From Ornatilinea sp. (GTDB taxonomy: Bacteria > Chloroflexota > Anaerolineae > Anaerolineales > Anaerolineaceae): a DNA stretch of 44,059 nt. The notes beneath the pieces are model-generated. The model saw only the letters and a program-made list of their open reading frames with translations, was not told the DNA's origin and searched no databases. The position numbers and the translations under genes were made by a program. Below are positions 32,267 to 41,141 of the stretch, one piece after another. Numbering within the stretch: the stretch's first letter is position 1; every line of letters starts with the position of its first letter. The stretch covers positions 1 through 44,059 of the forward strand of contig JAHDQE010000077.1 of the NCBI GenBank assembly GCA_018433975.1, written 5' to 3'.

Positions 32267-32613
32267 TCGTTGAACTCCTCATAAATTTCCTGCGTTTTGT
32301 ACGCCATAATAAAATCATTCTGGTGCAATCCACCAATCGAGTGTGTCCACCAGGTAATAGAAGCTTTTCCCCATTCAAGGCAGATAGAAGGATGGTGGTT
32401 AAAGTTTTCTGCCAGTTCGCCTATTTTTTGAGTAAAAGATAAAGCCGTTATGAAATTTCTGAATTTGAACGGACGGGTTAAACGGCTCTCCTTTTCAACT
32501 ATAACAACTTTCCATAAAGGGATCTCTTTTTGAAGAATCTCAATATCCTCTTGACTTAAAAGCTGTCTTTGTTTGACATTTGGATTAAATTCCAATTTTT
32601 TTAACGCTTCCAT
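32263..32613 (-). CDS. phhB: Pterin-4a-carbinolamine dehydratase (DCoH family)
   Basis: The 116-residue protein has the family core: FKFRNFITALSFTQKIGELAE, FNHHPSICLEWGKASITWWTH (71-91) with H73-H74-P75 and H91, and GGLHQNDF with D100. It dehydrates 4a-hydroxy-tetrahydropterin, recycling the cofactor of aromatic amino acid hydroxylases; in bacteria without those enzymes related proteins have been tied to other pterin uses. No hydroxylase is in the window. GGAGG precedes the ATG at 32611-32613, which is preferred over an upstream in-frame ATG. Its stop overlaps that of the convergent PanE-like gene. Confidence 0.88.
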   Translation of the reverse strand: MEALKKLEFNPNVKQRQLLSQEDIEILQKEIPLWKVVIVEKESRLTRPFKFRNFITALSFTQKIGELAENFNHHPSICLEWGKASITWWTHSIGGLHQNDFIMAYKTQEIYEEFND

Positions 32614-32706
32614 CGACTGCCTCCAATAAATTGTATTAATTCCAGTATCCACAATTGCGGGAGTCTGATGGCAATTTCGTATAACCTTTTATGATTTTCT
32701 GTCAAA

Positions 32707-33654
32707 TTATTGCATTTTAACAATCATGCTTTGACCATCTGAAATGATTAACAAATACTTGTCATCATAAGACCATTTCGCGTATGAGTTTTTTCCCTCA
32801 GACCTCTTAAATATTCCCATCAGACCGTTGTTATTTGATTGCCAATAAATAAGATTTTGCTTTGTATCTTCATAAACAAAGCCGTTTGATGCGTGTGACC
32901 AGGAAGGGAGAGAACCATCACTTTCCCCAGACCAAATTATTTTATTTTCAGACAGGTCCAACACGTTAATGTAATAATCAGACCGGGAATGATTCTCCTC
33001 CAGTAAATTGGTTGGAGAAACGAACGCCAAGAAATGACCATCTTGTGAGAAATTAATCCGGGGGCGGGCAATAAAAGGTTCAAAGTCATCATATTCCGCT
33101 AACACTGGCAGGGACAAAAAATTTTCTCTTGTTGACATATTTAAGATTTGCAGGAAATAGATATTTTGAATTTGATCATTTTCTTCTATAAAGGCCAGAA
33201 TCTTTCCATCTGGACTAAATTTGCCACTGATGCCGTCCGGTATTAAAATATCAACCCAGTCCTGGTCCAGGTCCCAAATTACGATCTGCTCTTTAAAAAT
33301 ATCGTTTGCGTCTCGTTCCTTAACGTGAACAAGCATTTTGTTTGTTCCGGGCATCCAATCCAGAAAACTTGCGATCATTTTTCCTTCCAATTCCTCGTTT
33401 TCAGGAAATGCTTTTGCAAAATCCGATTGGATTGACTCAAATGGTCTGGTTTGAGTGGATTTCCCAATGGCAAATAACGTTAGGGTGTATTCATCAAGCA
33501 TTGTTGTGGCTGGAAAATATGTTGCATTGGGTTCGAAAGTTGTTCCGTAAAAAAAGGCCCAGGCGAGGGGACGCCCTGTAATAGTATCCATTAGACGAAT
33601 AAATTGATGTCCTCCACCTGCATATTCGAAGGTTATAAGCGTGCGGTCATCCAT
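32707..33654 (-). CDS. C-terminal part of a TolB-like beta-propeller lipoprotein, split by an in-frame TGA
   Basis: The 315-residue frame consists of WD40/TolB-like propeller repeats: SGKFSPDGKILAFIEEN, ARPRINFSQDGHFLAFVSP, SLPSWSHASNGFVYE and YAKWSYDDKYLLIISDG are blade motifs. It lies in exactly the same frame as the lipoprotein segment upstream (33655-34221) and is separated only by a TGA codon at 33655-33657. The ATG at 33652-33654 follows that TGA directly. It has no signal peptide, so alone it could not reach the cell surface. It is either the rest of one gene with a nonsense change (TGG to TGA), or a product made by stop-start reinitiation at TGAATG. Confidence 0.75.
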   Translation of the reverse strand: MDDRTLITFEYAGGGHQFIRLMDTITGRPLAWAFFYGTTFEPNATYFPATTMLDEYTLTLFAIGKSTQTRPFESIQSDFAKAFPENEELEGKMIASFLDWMPGTNKMLVHVKERDANDIFKEQIVIWDLDQDWVDILIPDGISGKFSPDGKILAFIEENDQIQNIYFLQILNMSTRENFLSLPVLAEYDDFEPFIARPRINFSQDGHFLAFVSPTNLLEENHSRSDYYINVLDLSENKIIWSGESDGSLPSWSHASNGFVYEDTKQNLIYWQSNNNGLMGIFKRSEGKNSYAKWSYDDKYLLIISDGQSMIVKMQ

Positions 33655-34221
33655 TCAACCCCGAAATTCAAGCCAACGATGGGATAGTCCTTCTTGATTG
33701 AGACGTCTCTCACCTGTTCCATCCGGTTGGATAACCCACAGATCACTTAAATCCGGCTGTTCAATTGCTGTGTTTTCCCCAGGCAAAGGGCCTCCGTAAT
33801 AGATGTGTTTCCCGTCCGTCCCCCAGGTAATTGATGCAGGTCCGGGACAAGACATAACATTTTCGGAGATTATCTCCGGATTGAAATCAGGTGCTGAAGC
33901 AACCAACAACTGAGTTTTTTCTTCCGTACAGTTAAAGAATAGAATCTCATTTGCGGTTGGAGACCAGATGCCGGGGAAATTATCCAGTACATTGACCCGG
34001 CTATCGAGGGCCAGCCATGGGATTGTTGGAGATGGTTCGGGTGTTGAAGTAGCTGTTTGAGTTTTGGTTTGCGTGGGATGGGGCGGAGTGATCGATGCCT
34101 GGGCTACTCCTGGTGAGGGAGTAACCATCATTTCAGGGGTGTCTAAATGGATAGAATTTGACCCCCGAATTGGACTACAGCCTACCAGAAATAACATTGC
34201 GGTAAGCAGATATTTTTTCAT
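33655..34221 (-). CDS. N-terminal part of a TolB-like lipoprotein, ending at an in-frame TGA
   Basis: The 188-residue frame has a signal peptide with lipobox FLVGC (C15), a Thr/Pro-rich surface linker (residues ~27-65, with TQTKTQTATSTPEPSP), then the first propeller blades (GIWSPTANEILFFN, ITWGTDGKHIYYGG, LWVIQPDGTGERRL). It stops with TGA directly after EFRG, in mid-propeller. The same frame continues at once as MDDRTLITFEYAGGGH, so a Trp codon there would rebuild a ~504-residue protein of normal make-up. AAGGGGG precedes the ATG at 34219-34221. It is likely a surface lipoprotein that was full length in an ancestor or still is by readthrough. Confidence 0.75.
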   Translation of the reverse strand: MKKYLLTAMLFLVGCSPIRGSNSIHLDTPEMMVTPSPGVAQASITPPHPTQTKTQTATSTPEPSPTIPWLALDSRVNVLDNFPGIWSPTANEILFFNCTEEKTQLLVASAPDFNPEIISENVMSCPGPASITWGTDGKHIYYGGPLPGENTAIEQPDLSDLWVIQPDGTGERRLNQEGLSHRWLEFRG

Positions 34222-34334
34222 TTGGTTCCCCCTTTTTGGTTTTATGACTTTATGCGTTTGATGTGCCAGACATTTAAAGCCGGCCCCAATAGCATAAACC
34301 TTTTCTCGATCCACTAAATTGGGTCTGATCTAAT

Positions 34335-36917
34335 CTATTTATCGTCTTTTGAAACGAATTTCTGCTGCCACTCATACAGTCTGTTCAACGCTTCGATTGG
34401 AGAGAGCCCGTTTATATCCAGGCTCTTGAGCTCATCTAACAGCGGATTGGTCTCAGGGAAAAGGGCCATTTGCATGGGTGCGACAGGATTGATCTGTACG
34501 GCTTTGCCGGATGACGCCTCGAGTTGGGCAAGGATTTCACTGGCCCGCTGAATTACCGGTTTGGGCATGCCGGCAAGCTGCGCAACATGGATGCCATACG
34601 AACGATCCGCTCCACCGGGAACAATCTTGTGGAGGAAGACCACATTCCCATCGGTTTCTGTTACAGCAACGTTGTAGTTGCAAACTCCCGGGAGAAGCTC
34701 GCTCAATTGGGTAAGTTCATGATAGTGTGTGGCAAATAGTGTGCGGCATTTTAATTGGGGGTGATTGTGGATATATTCAACCATTGCCCAGGCAATGGAT
34801 ACCCCATCGTAAGTGCTGGTTCCGCGGCCAATTTCATCCAGAATTAAAAGGCTTCTGCTGGTGGCATGATTTAAAATATTCGCCGTTTCCAGCATTTCGA
34901 CCATGAAAGTGGATTGTCCGGCGTGAATTTCATCCTGCGCGCCGATGCGGGTGAAGATCCGATCCACCAGACCAATATTAGCGGAAGAAGCGGGAATGAA
35001 GCTTCCCATTTGTGCCATGAGGACGATGAGCGCTACCTGCCGGAGAAATGTGCTCTTCCCACTCATGTTTGGCCCGGTGATAATGCGAATAGTTTCCATT
35101 TCTTCCAATATATAATCATTGGGGACAAAGCGAGTGTCGCTCAGGGTATGTTCAACGACCGGGTGACGTCCATCTTTTATCTCAATCCCAGGGCCATCCA
35201 TGATGTTGGGTTTAATGTAGTTATTTAATGCAGCTGTTTCAGATAAAGATAAAAGGACATCCAATTCTGCAAGCCCTCTGGCAGTGTTGATCAATCTGTT
35301 GCTTGAGTTCGCGATTTCGCCACATACCTGGCGGAAAACGCGTGCCTCAATCTCATGAATTCTTTCATTGGCATTGAGGACAAGGGCTTCATACTCTTTC
35401 ATTTCAGGAGTGATGAAACGTTCCGCGTTCACGAGGGTTTGTTTACGGATGTATTCCGGAGGGGCCTGTTGAGCGTTCCCCCTGGAAATTTCAATATAAT
35501 AGCCAAATACTTTGTTGTAGCCAACTTTCAGGGTTTTGATTCCGGTGCGGTCCTTCTCTATCTTTTCGAGATTGGCAATCCATTCTCTGGCGTGCCGGGA
35601 AGACTCAACAACATGGTCCAACTCCGAGGAGAACCCGGGACGAATCACGCCCGTATTCTGAAGTGTGGCGGGTGGTTCATCGCTGATCGCGGATTCCAGA
35701 AGACCTAAGACTTCGGAACAAGGGTTGATCATCTTGAGGGTGTGCAGGAGCGATGAAGGCGGTTCGGGAAATTTGTCCGCGATCTGGGGAAGAACGGCAA
35801 TGGTTTCCCGCATCGCCGTCAGGTCTTTGGGAGCGCCATGTCCTGAGATGATGCGGTTTGTCAGACGCTCCAGGTCAGCAAGAGATTTCATCGTGGAGCG
35901 GAGCTCGGCGCGAAGCAGGCCGTGGTCCAGAAAAAATTGGATGCTTTCCTGCCGCTGCTCGATTTTTGCTTTATCTAAAAGCGGTTTGCTGACCCATTGA
36001 CGGATTAACCTGCGACCCATTGGGGTTACAGTCTGGTCCAATATATGCAGCAAAGAGCCATCCGTGCGATTATTGCGGATAGTCTCAGTGAGTTCGAGAT
36101 TCCGGCGCGTAGTTGCGTCCAGATTCATGAATTCGTCGAGAGAATAAGTAGAAAGCGAGGTCAGCAGTTTGACAGCTGCCGGCTGGGTCTCTTCAAGATA
36201 TTGCAGTATCGCTCCGGAAGAGCGGATGGATAAAGACTTTCCGCGCAGGCCAAATCCTTCCAGAGAGGCCGTATGAAAATGGGCTTTGAGCGCTTCTTCA
36301 CAGCGGCCTAATTCAAAACGCCAGGAAGGCCAGGTTGTCGGGAAGCCGGGGATGTAATCGGGCGGTAAAGTGCTTTCAGAATGAAGCACCTCTGCCGGTT
36401 TTAGACGGATCAACTCTGCCCGGATTGAAGAAAGGATATCTTCACTCTTTAGTTCTATGGTTGCGAATTCCCCAGTAGTGATGTCTACATAGGAGATTCC
36501 CGCGGCTTGTTCACCGATAATTACGCTTACCAGGTAGTTGTTCTGGTCCCCTTTCAAGAGCTCCGGTTCAACGATGGTGCCGGGGGTGACCACGCGCACG
36601 ACTTTTCTGGGGAATATCCCTTTCGCAGGTTCCTCTCCAATTTGTTCACAAATTGCTACGTGATATCCCTTTTCAATCAGCCGCGAAAGGTAATTTTCAG
36701 CGGCGTGATGCGGGATGCCTGCCATGGGGATTCTTGACCCTTTGGCAACGTTGCGGGAAGTTAATACAATATCCAGTTCTCTTGAGGTGATTTCTGCATC
36801 CTTGTCAAAGGTTTCGTAAAAATCACCCAATCGAAAGAAGAGAATAGCGTCCGGATACTGTCGTTTGATATCGAGATATTGTTTGCGAATGGGGGTCACA
36901 TTATCGTTTTTAGCCAT
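34335..36917 (-). CDS. mutS: DNA mismatch repair protein MutS
   Basis: The 860-residue protein recognises mispairs and recruits MutL. The N-terminus has PIRKQYLDIKRQYPDAILFF and the mismatch-wedging Phe and Glu in LGDFYETFDKDA; PMAGIPHHAAENYLSRLI follows. The ATPase has Walker A TGPNMSGKSTFLRQ (residues ~613-626), Walker B with DEIGRGTSTYDGVSIAWA, and THYHELTQL. The C-terminus ends with the short helical DINGLSPIEALNRLYEWQ motif. Length is normal for MutS1. No ribosome site precedes the ATG; instead TAGAAT ends six bases before it with TTGCCG 17 bases further up, so the mRNA is probably leaderless. mutL is not in the window. Confidence 0.97.
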   Translation of the reverse strand: MAKNDNVTPIRKQYLDIKRQYPDAILFFRLGDFYETFDKDAEITSRELDIVLTSRNVAKGSRIPMAGIPHHAAENYLSRLIEKGYHVAICEQIGEEPAKGIFPRKVVRVVTPGTIVEPELLKGDQNNYLVSVIIGEQAAGISYVDITTGEFATIELKSEDILSSIRAELIRLKPAEVLHSESTLPPDYIPGFPTTWPSWRFELGRCEEALKAHFHTASLEGFGLRGKSLSIRSSGAILQYLEETQPAAVKLLTSLSTYSLDEFMNLDATTRRNLELTETIRNNRTDGSLLHILDQTVTPMGRRLIRQWVSKPLLDKAKIEQRQESIQFFLDHGLLRAELRSTMKSLADLERLTNRIISGHGAPKDLTAMRETIAVLPQIADKFPEPPSSLLHTLKMINPCSEVLGLLESAISDEPPATLQNTGVIRPGFSSELDHVVESSRHAREWIANLEKIEKDRTGIKTLKVGYNKVFGYYIEISRGNAQQAPPEYIRKQTLVNAERFITPEMKEYEALVLNANERIHEIEARVFRQVCGEIANSSNRLINTARGLAELDVLLSLSETAALNNYIKPNIMDGPGIEIKDGRHPVVEHTLSDTRFVPNDYILEEMETIRIITGPNMSGKSTFLRQVALIVLMAQMGSFIPASSANIGLVDRIFTRIGAQDEIHAGQSTFMVEMLETANILNHATSRSLLILDEIGRGTSTYDGVSIAWAMVEYIHNHPQLKCRTLFATHYHELTQLSELLPGVCNYNVAVTETDGNVVFLHKIVPGGADRSYGIHVAQLAGMPKPVIQRASEILAQLEASSGKAVQINPVAPMQMALFPETNPLLDELKSLDINGLSPIEALNRLYEWQQKFVSKDDK

Positions 36918-36923
36918 AGTAAA

Positions 36924-36952
36924 ATTCTAAGTTGTTGTGTAGGTTTCGGCAA
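36924..36952 (-). promoter_or_regulatory. Promoter of mutS, probably leaderless
   Basis: On the minus strand TTGCCG and TAGAAT are separated by 17 bases. The -10 box ends six bases before the mutS ATG, leaving no room for a ribosome binding site. Confidence 0.55.
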
Positions 36953-37091
36953 GGGAGAAAAAGTCCGTTCTTTTTTGTGTTTTTTAAAGGTTGAAGAATT
37001 ATTGAGGGCTTGCAATTTCCTGAAGTTGTTAATTAAAAAACAAAAAATAATGCCTAATGGTTACAATTATAGACCTAGAAAAGGATATATC

Positions 37092-38324
37092 GTGAAAAAA
37101 GGTCTTCTTTTATCAGGTGTTTTACTGGTTGTTTTGATTTTGGCGACATGTGTTCCCGGGAAAGAGGGCGCAGAAGGACAGGAGGAAAAAACGATTGCGG
37201 AAGCAATATCCGAAAACACTCCTTTCCCAACGGCCGAAGCAAATCTATCCCCTAAAATTGCCGACGGAGGCATTCCGGCTGATGTGGCCAGAGAATTTAC
37301 AACCGATTTTTCCAAACATTCCGTGCCGCTGGATGAAATTCTTTCAGGCGGCCCGCCAAAAGACGGCGTTCCGTCTATTGATGATCCGTTGTATGTCTCG
37401 ATTGAAGAAGCAGATCAATGGCTGGAACCTGTTGAGCCGGTTATTGCTTTGAAACTTGGCAATGCGGCACGAGCTTACCCGATCCAAATTTTGATATGGC
37501 ACGCGATTGCAAATGATGTTTTGGATGGGAAGCCTGTCCTTGTTACCTTTTGCCCTCTTTGCAACACAGCCATTGCGTATGACCGAACAATTGATGGAAA
37601 GATATTTGATTTTGGCACAACAGGCCGACTCCGGTATAGCAATATGATCATGTATGACCGGCAAACGGAGACCTGGTGGCAGCAGGCCACCGGAGAAGCT
37701 ATTGCCGGCGAATTATCGGGGAAGCGATTGGAAGCTCTCCCGGCTGCCCTGATCTCCTGGAAGGATTTTAAAGAAACTTATCCGGAAGGCGACGTACTTT
37801 CACGCGAAACCGGATATGACCGCTCTTATGGAGAGAACCCTTATTCTGGCTATGACGATATTCATCATCCGCCACTGTTGTATGATGGACCGGATACGCC
37901 AGATATCCTTTCGCCGCTTGAAAGGGTATTTACATTGGAAACAGAGGGTGAAGCCGTTGCTTATCCCTATAAAGTCCTGGAAAAAGAGCGCGTTGTGAAT
38001 GACAGTGTTGGGGGTCAGGAGATTGTGGTGATGTGGAACGATGGAACGGCATCGGCTCAAGATTCTGAGGATCTTGCGATGGGACGTGATGTCGGCGCGG
38101 CAAACGCTTTTTACAGGGAATTGGATGGCCGCGTATTAACGTTTTCATTGGATGGCGATGCGATTGTCGATGAGCAGACGGGGACGACCTGGAATATTCT
38201 CGGTCTTGGGGTTGAGGGGGAGATGAGAGGCAGGCAACTGCGCCCCATGGTAGGCATCAACCATTTTTGGTTTTCCTGGGCGGCATTTCGGCCTGAAACA
38301 AGAATATATGGCTCCGATTATTGA
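37092..38324 (+). CDS. DUF3179 lipoprotein
   Basis: The 410-residue protein belongs to DUF3179, secreted proteins of unknown function common in halophiles and Chloroflexota. The core has RAYPIQILIWHAIANDVLDGKPVLVTFCPLCNTAIAYDR, with a CPLC motif that could bind metal, and YSNMIMYDRQTETWWQQ, DVLSRETGYDRSYG and a final GINHFWFSWAAFRP. The N-terminus (KKGLLLSGVLLVVLILATC) is a signal peptide; LATC is a non-standard lipobox, so lipidation at C20 is likely but not certain. I place the start at GTG 37092, because AAAGGAT lies just upstream. An ATG at 37050 would add 14 charged residues and has no ribosome site. It is divergent from mutS. Confidence 0.8.
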   Translation: MKKGLLLSGVLLVVLILATCVPGKEGAEGQEEKTIAEAISENTPFPTAEANLSPKIADGGIPADVAREFTTDFSKHSVPLDEILSGGPPKDGVPSIDDPLYVSIEEADQWLEPVEPVIALKLGNAARAYPIQILIWHAIANDVLDGKPVLVTFCPLCNTAIAYDRTIDGKIFDFGTTGRLRYSNMIMYDRQTETWWQQATGEAIAGELSGKRLEALPAALISWKDFKETYPEGDVLSRETGYDRSYGENPYSGYDDIHHPPLLYDGPDTPDILSPLERVFTLETEGEAVAYPYKVLEKERVVNDSVGGQEIVVMWNDGTASAQDSEDLAMGRDVGAANAFYRELDGRVLTFSLDGDAIVDEQTGTTWNILGLGVEGEMRGRQLRPMVGINHFWFSWAAFRPETRIYGSDY

Positions 38325-38358
38325 AAAGGATGTGCAAGATATAAATTCAATCCATTTT

Positions 38359-38388
38359 TTGAAAAGTCGTTTTTAGTTGCAGTATAAT
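38359..38388 (+). promoter_or_regulatory. Promoter of the aldo/keto reductase gene
   Basis: TTGAAA (38359-38364) and a perfect TATAAT (38383-38388) are 18 bases apart, ~35 bases before the ATG. A GGAG ribosome site lies in between, so this gene has an ordinary leader. Confidence 0.75.
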
Positions 38389-38423
38389 GAGTTTTATATG
38401 TAAACTAAAAACGGAGATCCAAA

Positions 38424-39377
38424 ATGGATGATGATTTTACGAAACAACCTCAGGCCTTTATAAATGCGCGAATGGGGATTGGAACATGGGCCTGGGGTGA
38501 CCGTTTATTCTGGGGGTATGGCGGAGAATATAATGATGAGGATCTCAAAAAGGCATTTCTTGTCAGTGTTCAGGGAGGGATCAACTTCTTTGACACCGCT
38601 GAAGTTTATGGTCAGGGAAAATCAGAACTGCTTTTAGGCCGTTTTATAAAAGAGTTTGGAGGCGAGGTAAAGCTGGCTTCCAAATTCATGCCCTTCCCCT
38701 GGCGGTTAAGCAGAAGAGGTTTGCTCCGAGCGTTGAAGAAGAGCCTGAAAAGGTTAGGTGTGAGCCAACTGGACCTTTACCAAATCCATATGCCCATTCC
38801 TCCTATCACGGTGGAGACCTGGATGGACGCAATGAGTGAGGCCTATCAGGCCGGATTGATCAAGGCAATTGGTGTGTCTAACTATAGTCGGGAGCAAATA
38901 CAGAGGGCTTATGAAACATTGGCAAAACAGGGCGTAAAGCTGGCTTCAACTCAAGTGGAATATTCTCTCCTAAACCGCGAAATTGAACAAAATGGCGTTA
39001 AACAACTCTGTGACGAATTGGGGATAAGTATCATTGCTTACAGCCCGCTAGCACAGGGACTGTTAACGGGGAAATACTCTTCCGACCAGCCGCCACACGG
39101 CATCCGGGGCCGGCAACAAACTCGAAATTACCTGAAACAAATCCAGCCGCTTATCACCGAAATGCGCCGTATTGGGGCAGATCATGCCGGAAAGCCGCCG
39201 GTGCAAGTTGCATTGAACTGGTTGATTTCCAAGGGGGTTGTCCCTATTCCCGGCGTGAAAACCGAGGAACAGGCGCTGCAAAACCTAGAAACTCTTGCCT
39301 GGACACTTTCTGCAGAAGAGATCAAAAAACTTGACGCGCTGAGCGATCAAATCACTCACTCTGATAACCACAGTTGA
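38424..39377 (+). CDS. Aldo/keto reductase
   Basis: A 317-residue NADPH-dependent reductase with a TIM-barrel. The catalytic tetrad is complete: D57 and Y62 in NFFDTAEVYGQGKSE, K87 in LASKF, and H122 in LYQIHMP. IGVSNYS and STQVEYSLLNREIE bind substrate and nicotinamide, and YSPLAQGLLTGKY with IPGVKTEEQALQNL bind NADPH. It resembles the plant/bacterial group acting on small aldehydes or ketones; the true substrate is unknown. GGAG precedes the ATG, and a good promoter is seen. Confidence 0.92.
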   Translation: MDDDFTKQPQAFINARMGIGTWAWGDRLFWGYGGEYNDEDLKKAFLVSVQGGINFFDTAEVYGQGKSELLLGRFIKEFGGEVKLASKFMPFPWRLSRRGLLRALKKSLKRLGVSQLDLYQIHMPIPPITVETWMDAMSEAYQAGLIKAIGVSNYSREQIQRAYETLAKQGVKLASTQVEYSLLNREIEQNGVKQLCDELGISIIAYSPLAQGLLTGKYSSDQPPHGIRGRQQTRNYLKQIQPLITEMRRIGADHAGKPPVQVALNWLISKGVVPIPGVKTEEQALQNLETLAWTLSAEEIKKLDALSDQITHSDNHS

Positions 39378-39453
39378 TTCTTTGCAACCATTCATGCCGA
39401 CTCTCGTATATAGATATGTAGAATGAAAGCACAAAGATCAAAGGAGTTTAAAC

Positions 39454-39648
39454 GTGAGTGAGACTAAAAATAAATTAAGGAGATCCCGTACCAACAGGAT
39501 CCTGGCGGGCGTTTGTGGCGGACTTGGGGAGTTCTTTGGAATCAAGCCGTTTTGGTTCCGGCTGGCGTTTCTTATTGCCTTCATCCCTGGAGGAATTCCA
39601 GGACTGTTACCTTATTTGATTTTATGGATTATTATTCCGAAAGCATAA
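39454..39648 (+). CDS. PspC-domain membrane protein
   Basis: A 64-residue protein made of one PspC domain: RRSRTNRILAGVCGGLGEFFGI (residues 9-30), then a hydrophobic stretch to WIIIPKA. Such proteins act in membrane stress responses or as toxin-like partners in some bacteria; the stand-alone short form has no fixed role. It starts with GTG (39454-39456) preceded by AAGGAG. It is a single gene between the reductase and an unknown gene. Confidence 0.88.
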   Translation: MSETKNKLRRSRTNRILAGVCGGLGEFFGIKPFWFRLAFLIAFIPGGIPGLLPYLILWIIIPKA

Positions 39649-39694
39649 ATTTCAAAAAAAGGTAAAAGTACATATCGTTAAACCACAGGCTTTT

Positions 39695-39703
39695 TGTTAT
39701 AAT
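39695..39703 (+). promoter_or_regulatory. Extended -10 of the 39711 gene giving a probable leaderless mRNA
   Basis: TGT-TATAAT is an extended -10 with a perfect hexamer, ending seven bases before the ATG at 39711. An ATG at 39702 overlaps this -10 box and so cannot be the start if the promoter is real. Confidence 0.65.
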
Positions 39704-39710
39704 GGTGCTC

Positions 39711-40238
39711 ATGGAAAATGAAAAATCAATTCAATTTTTACCGTTTAATGCAATCAATGAATTTATGCTGCCTGAGTATCGCTTGCAGGTAATTCAGAAT
39801 GTGTTTCAGAGCCTGGAGCAATTACCTTCGGAGCAGCAACGTGCAATTCACCGGATTCAAAAGAAATATTTGAAAGTTCCTGGTTTCCGGAATAGTTCTC
39901 TTGCGCCGGTTCCATTGAAGGTTCGCAATTCTGTGGGTGCGTTTGAGAAATCTGCTGAGTTTGTGGCAGAAGTGCTGGCTGCGTGGAAAACTATCCATAA
40001 CGACCTGAGTAAAAAAGTTTGTCAGGTTCTTGGGGAAATGGGCTGGGAAGTACTGCCTGATGAGGCGAACCGAACAAAACTGCCAGGTTTTATGATTAAA
40101 TGGCCAAAAGCGGATACGTATGAGGTCATTGAGGCCAAATTTGCAGAAATGTTCCCGGGACATAATTATCCGGAAGATGATGTGCGATTAATGGTTGTCT
40201 GGATGGGAGGGCGGTTGCCTTACGATTTATACAATTGA
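39711..40238 (+). CDS. Uncharacterised soluble protein
   Basis: I do not recognise this 175-residue protein. It has no signal peptide, membrane helix or catalytic motif. It is helical in the first half (INEFMLPEYRLQVIQNVFQSLEQLPSEQQRAIHRIQKKY), with a conserved-looking VPGFRNSSLAPVPLK turn. The C-terminal half has MGWEVLPDE, LPGFMIKWPKADTYEVIEAKFAEMFPGHNY and DVRLMVVWMGGRLPYDL, which suggests a small alpha/beta domain. The start at 39711 is preferred over 39702 because a perfect -10 overlaps the latter. It ends before a terminator shared with convergent scpA. The coding call rests on open length, composition and tidy flanking signals. Confidence 0.7.
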   Translation: MENEKSIQFLPFNAINEFMLPEYRLQVIQNVFQSLEQLPSEQQRAIHRIQKKYLKVPGFRNSSLAPVPLKVRNSVGAFEKSAEFVAEVLAAWKTIHNDLSKKVCQVLGEMGWEVLPDEANRTKLPGFMIKWPKADTYEVIEAKFAEMFPGHNYPEDDVRLMVVWMGGRLPYDLYN

Positions 40239-40260
40239 TATTGAAAAAGAAAACAGGAGA

Positions 40261-40296
40261 AAACCAGCTCTGAGTGAAAAAGAGCTGGTTTTTTTA
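40261..40296. terminator. Intrinsic terminator between convergent genes
   Basis: AAACCAGCTCT (40261-40271) pairs perfectly with AGAGCTGGTTT (40281-40291) around a 9-base loop, followed by T's up to 40295. The T-run overlaps the stop codon of scpA. On the minus strand the stem ends in T's as well. Confidence 0.88.
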
Positions 40297-41082
40297 TTCG
40301 TCAAATTCAATTTCGAGGTCGGCGCTATCGTCAAGAATATCCCCTACAGCAAAAAATTCAATCTCGCCAAACAGTTCTTCCTGATTGGCCTTAACGATAT
40401 GTCGTTTGACCAATTCAAGCAAGGCCAGAAAGGTGACTACGGCCTCACCACGGTTCCCGGAAGCCGTTATTTTGTGAAAATAATTTTTACTTGTGCTTTT
40501 TAACGCAGAGACCAAAAAAGTTATTCTTTCCCGGATTGAAATCCTGGGCATGTTAACGACTTTGTCCAGGCCCGGCAAATTCATTTTTCCCGAGAAAACA
40601 AAACGGGCGGCCAATATCAGATCCTGCGAAGTGATTCCCTCCAGATCCAGTTTGGGTTCGATTTTGATTGAAGGCGGAGCAATCCGCAGAAAGGTCTGTG
40701 AGCCGGCTTCTTCCTGATTTTTCAGGACTTCTGAGAGTTGTTTAAACCTTCTGTATAGAATTAGCTGTCTGGCCAATGCTTCGCCCGGATCTTCCTCGTC
40801 AGCAGATTGATCCGACAGCGTTGGTTTGGGAAGTAAAGCGGCAGATTTTATCTGAACTAATCTGGCGGCAATCACCAGAAATGCGGAAACTTCCGAAGGG
40901 TCGCGGTCTTGAATGGTTTTAAGGTGGTCAAGGTATTGATCCGTAACTTGAGCGAGAGCCAATGTGGTTATGTCGAGCTCTGCTTTTTCTATTAACTCAA
41001 GCAAGAGGTCCAGCGGACCTTCGTAAACATTTGTTGTAACCCGATAGCCCTCGGTTTGGTGTTCAGCAATTTTAAAACTCAC
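40294..41082 (-). CDS. scpA: Segregation and condensation protein A
   Basis: A 262-residue kleisin that joins SMC and ScpB to condense chromosomes. The N-terminus has the ScpA signature YEGPLDLLLELIEKAELDITTLALAQVTDQYLDHL (residues ~20-54), then ASAF-like VSAFLVIAARLVQIKSAALLP (~65-85), and the C-terminal winged-helix part with VVTFLALLELVKR, which binds the SMC head. It starts with GTG (41080-41082). TATAAT with an upstream TG ends six bases before it, and no ribosome site is present, so translation is probably leaderless. scpB is not in the window. It is divergent from moaC. Confidence 0.93.
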   Translation of the reverse strand: MSFKIAEHQTEGYRVTTNVYEGPLDLLLELIEKAELDITTLALAQVTDQYLDHLKTIQDRDPSEVSAFLVIAARLVQIKSAALLPKPTLSDQSADEEDPGEALARQLILYRRFKQLSEVLKNQEEAGSQTFLRIAPPSIKIEPKLDLEGITSQDLILAARFVFSGKMNLPGLDKVVNMPRISIRERITFLVSALKSTSKNYFHKITASGNRGEAVVTFLALLELVKRHIVKANQEELFGEIEFFAVGDILDDSADLEIEFDE

Positions 41083-41088
41083 GGGGTG

Positions 41089-41097
41089 ATTATATCA
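41089..41097 (-). promoter_or_regulatory. Extended -10 of scpA giving a probable leaderless mRNA
   Basis: The minus strand reads TGA-TATAAT, an extended -10 with a perfect hexamer that ends six bases before the GTG start of scpA. Confidence 0.65.
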
Positions 41098-41141
41098 GAG
41101 ATAACGTTCTGCTCATTGTAAAATGATAATATCGATCCTAA

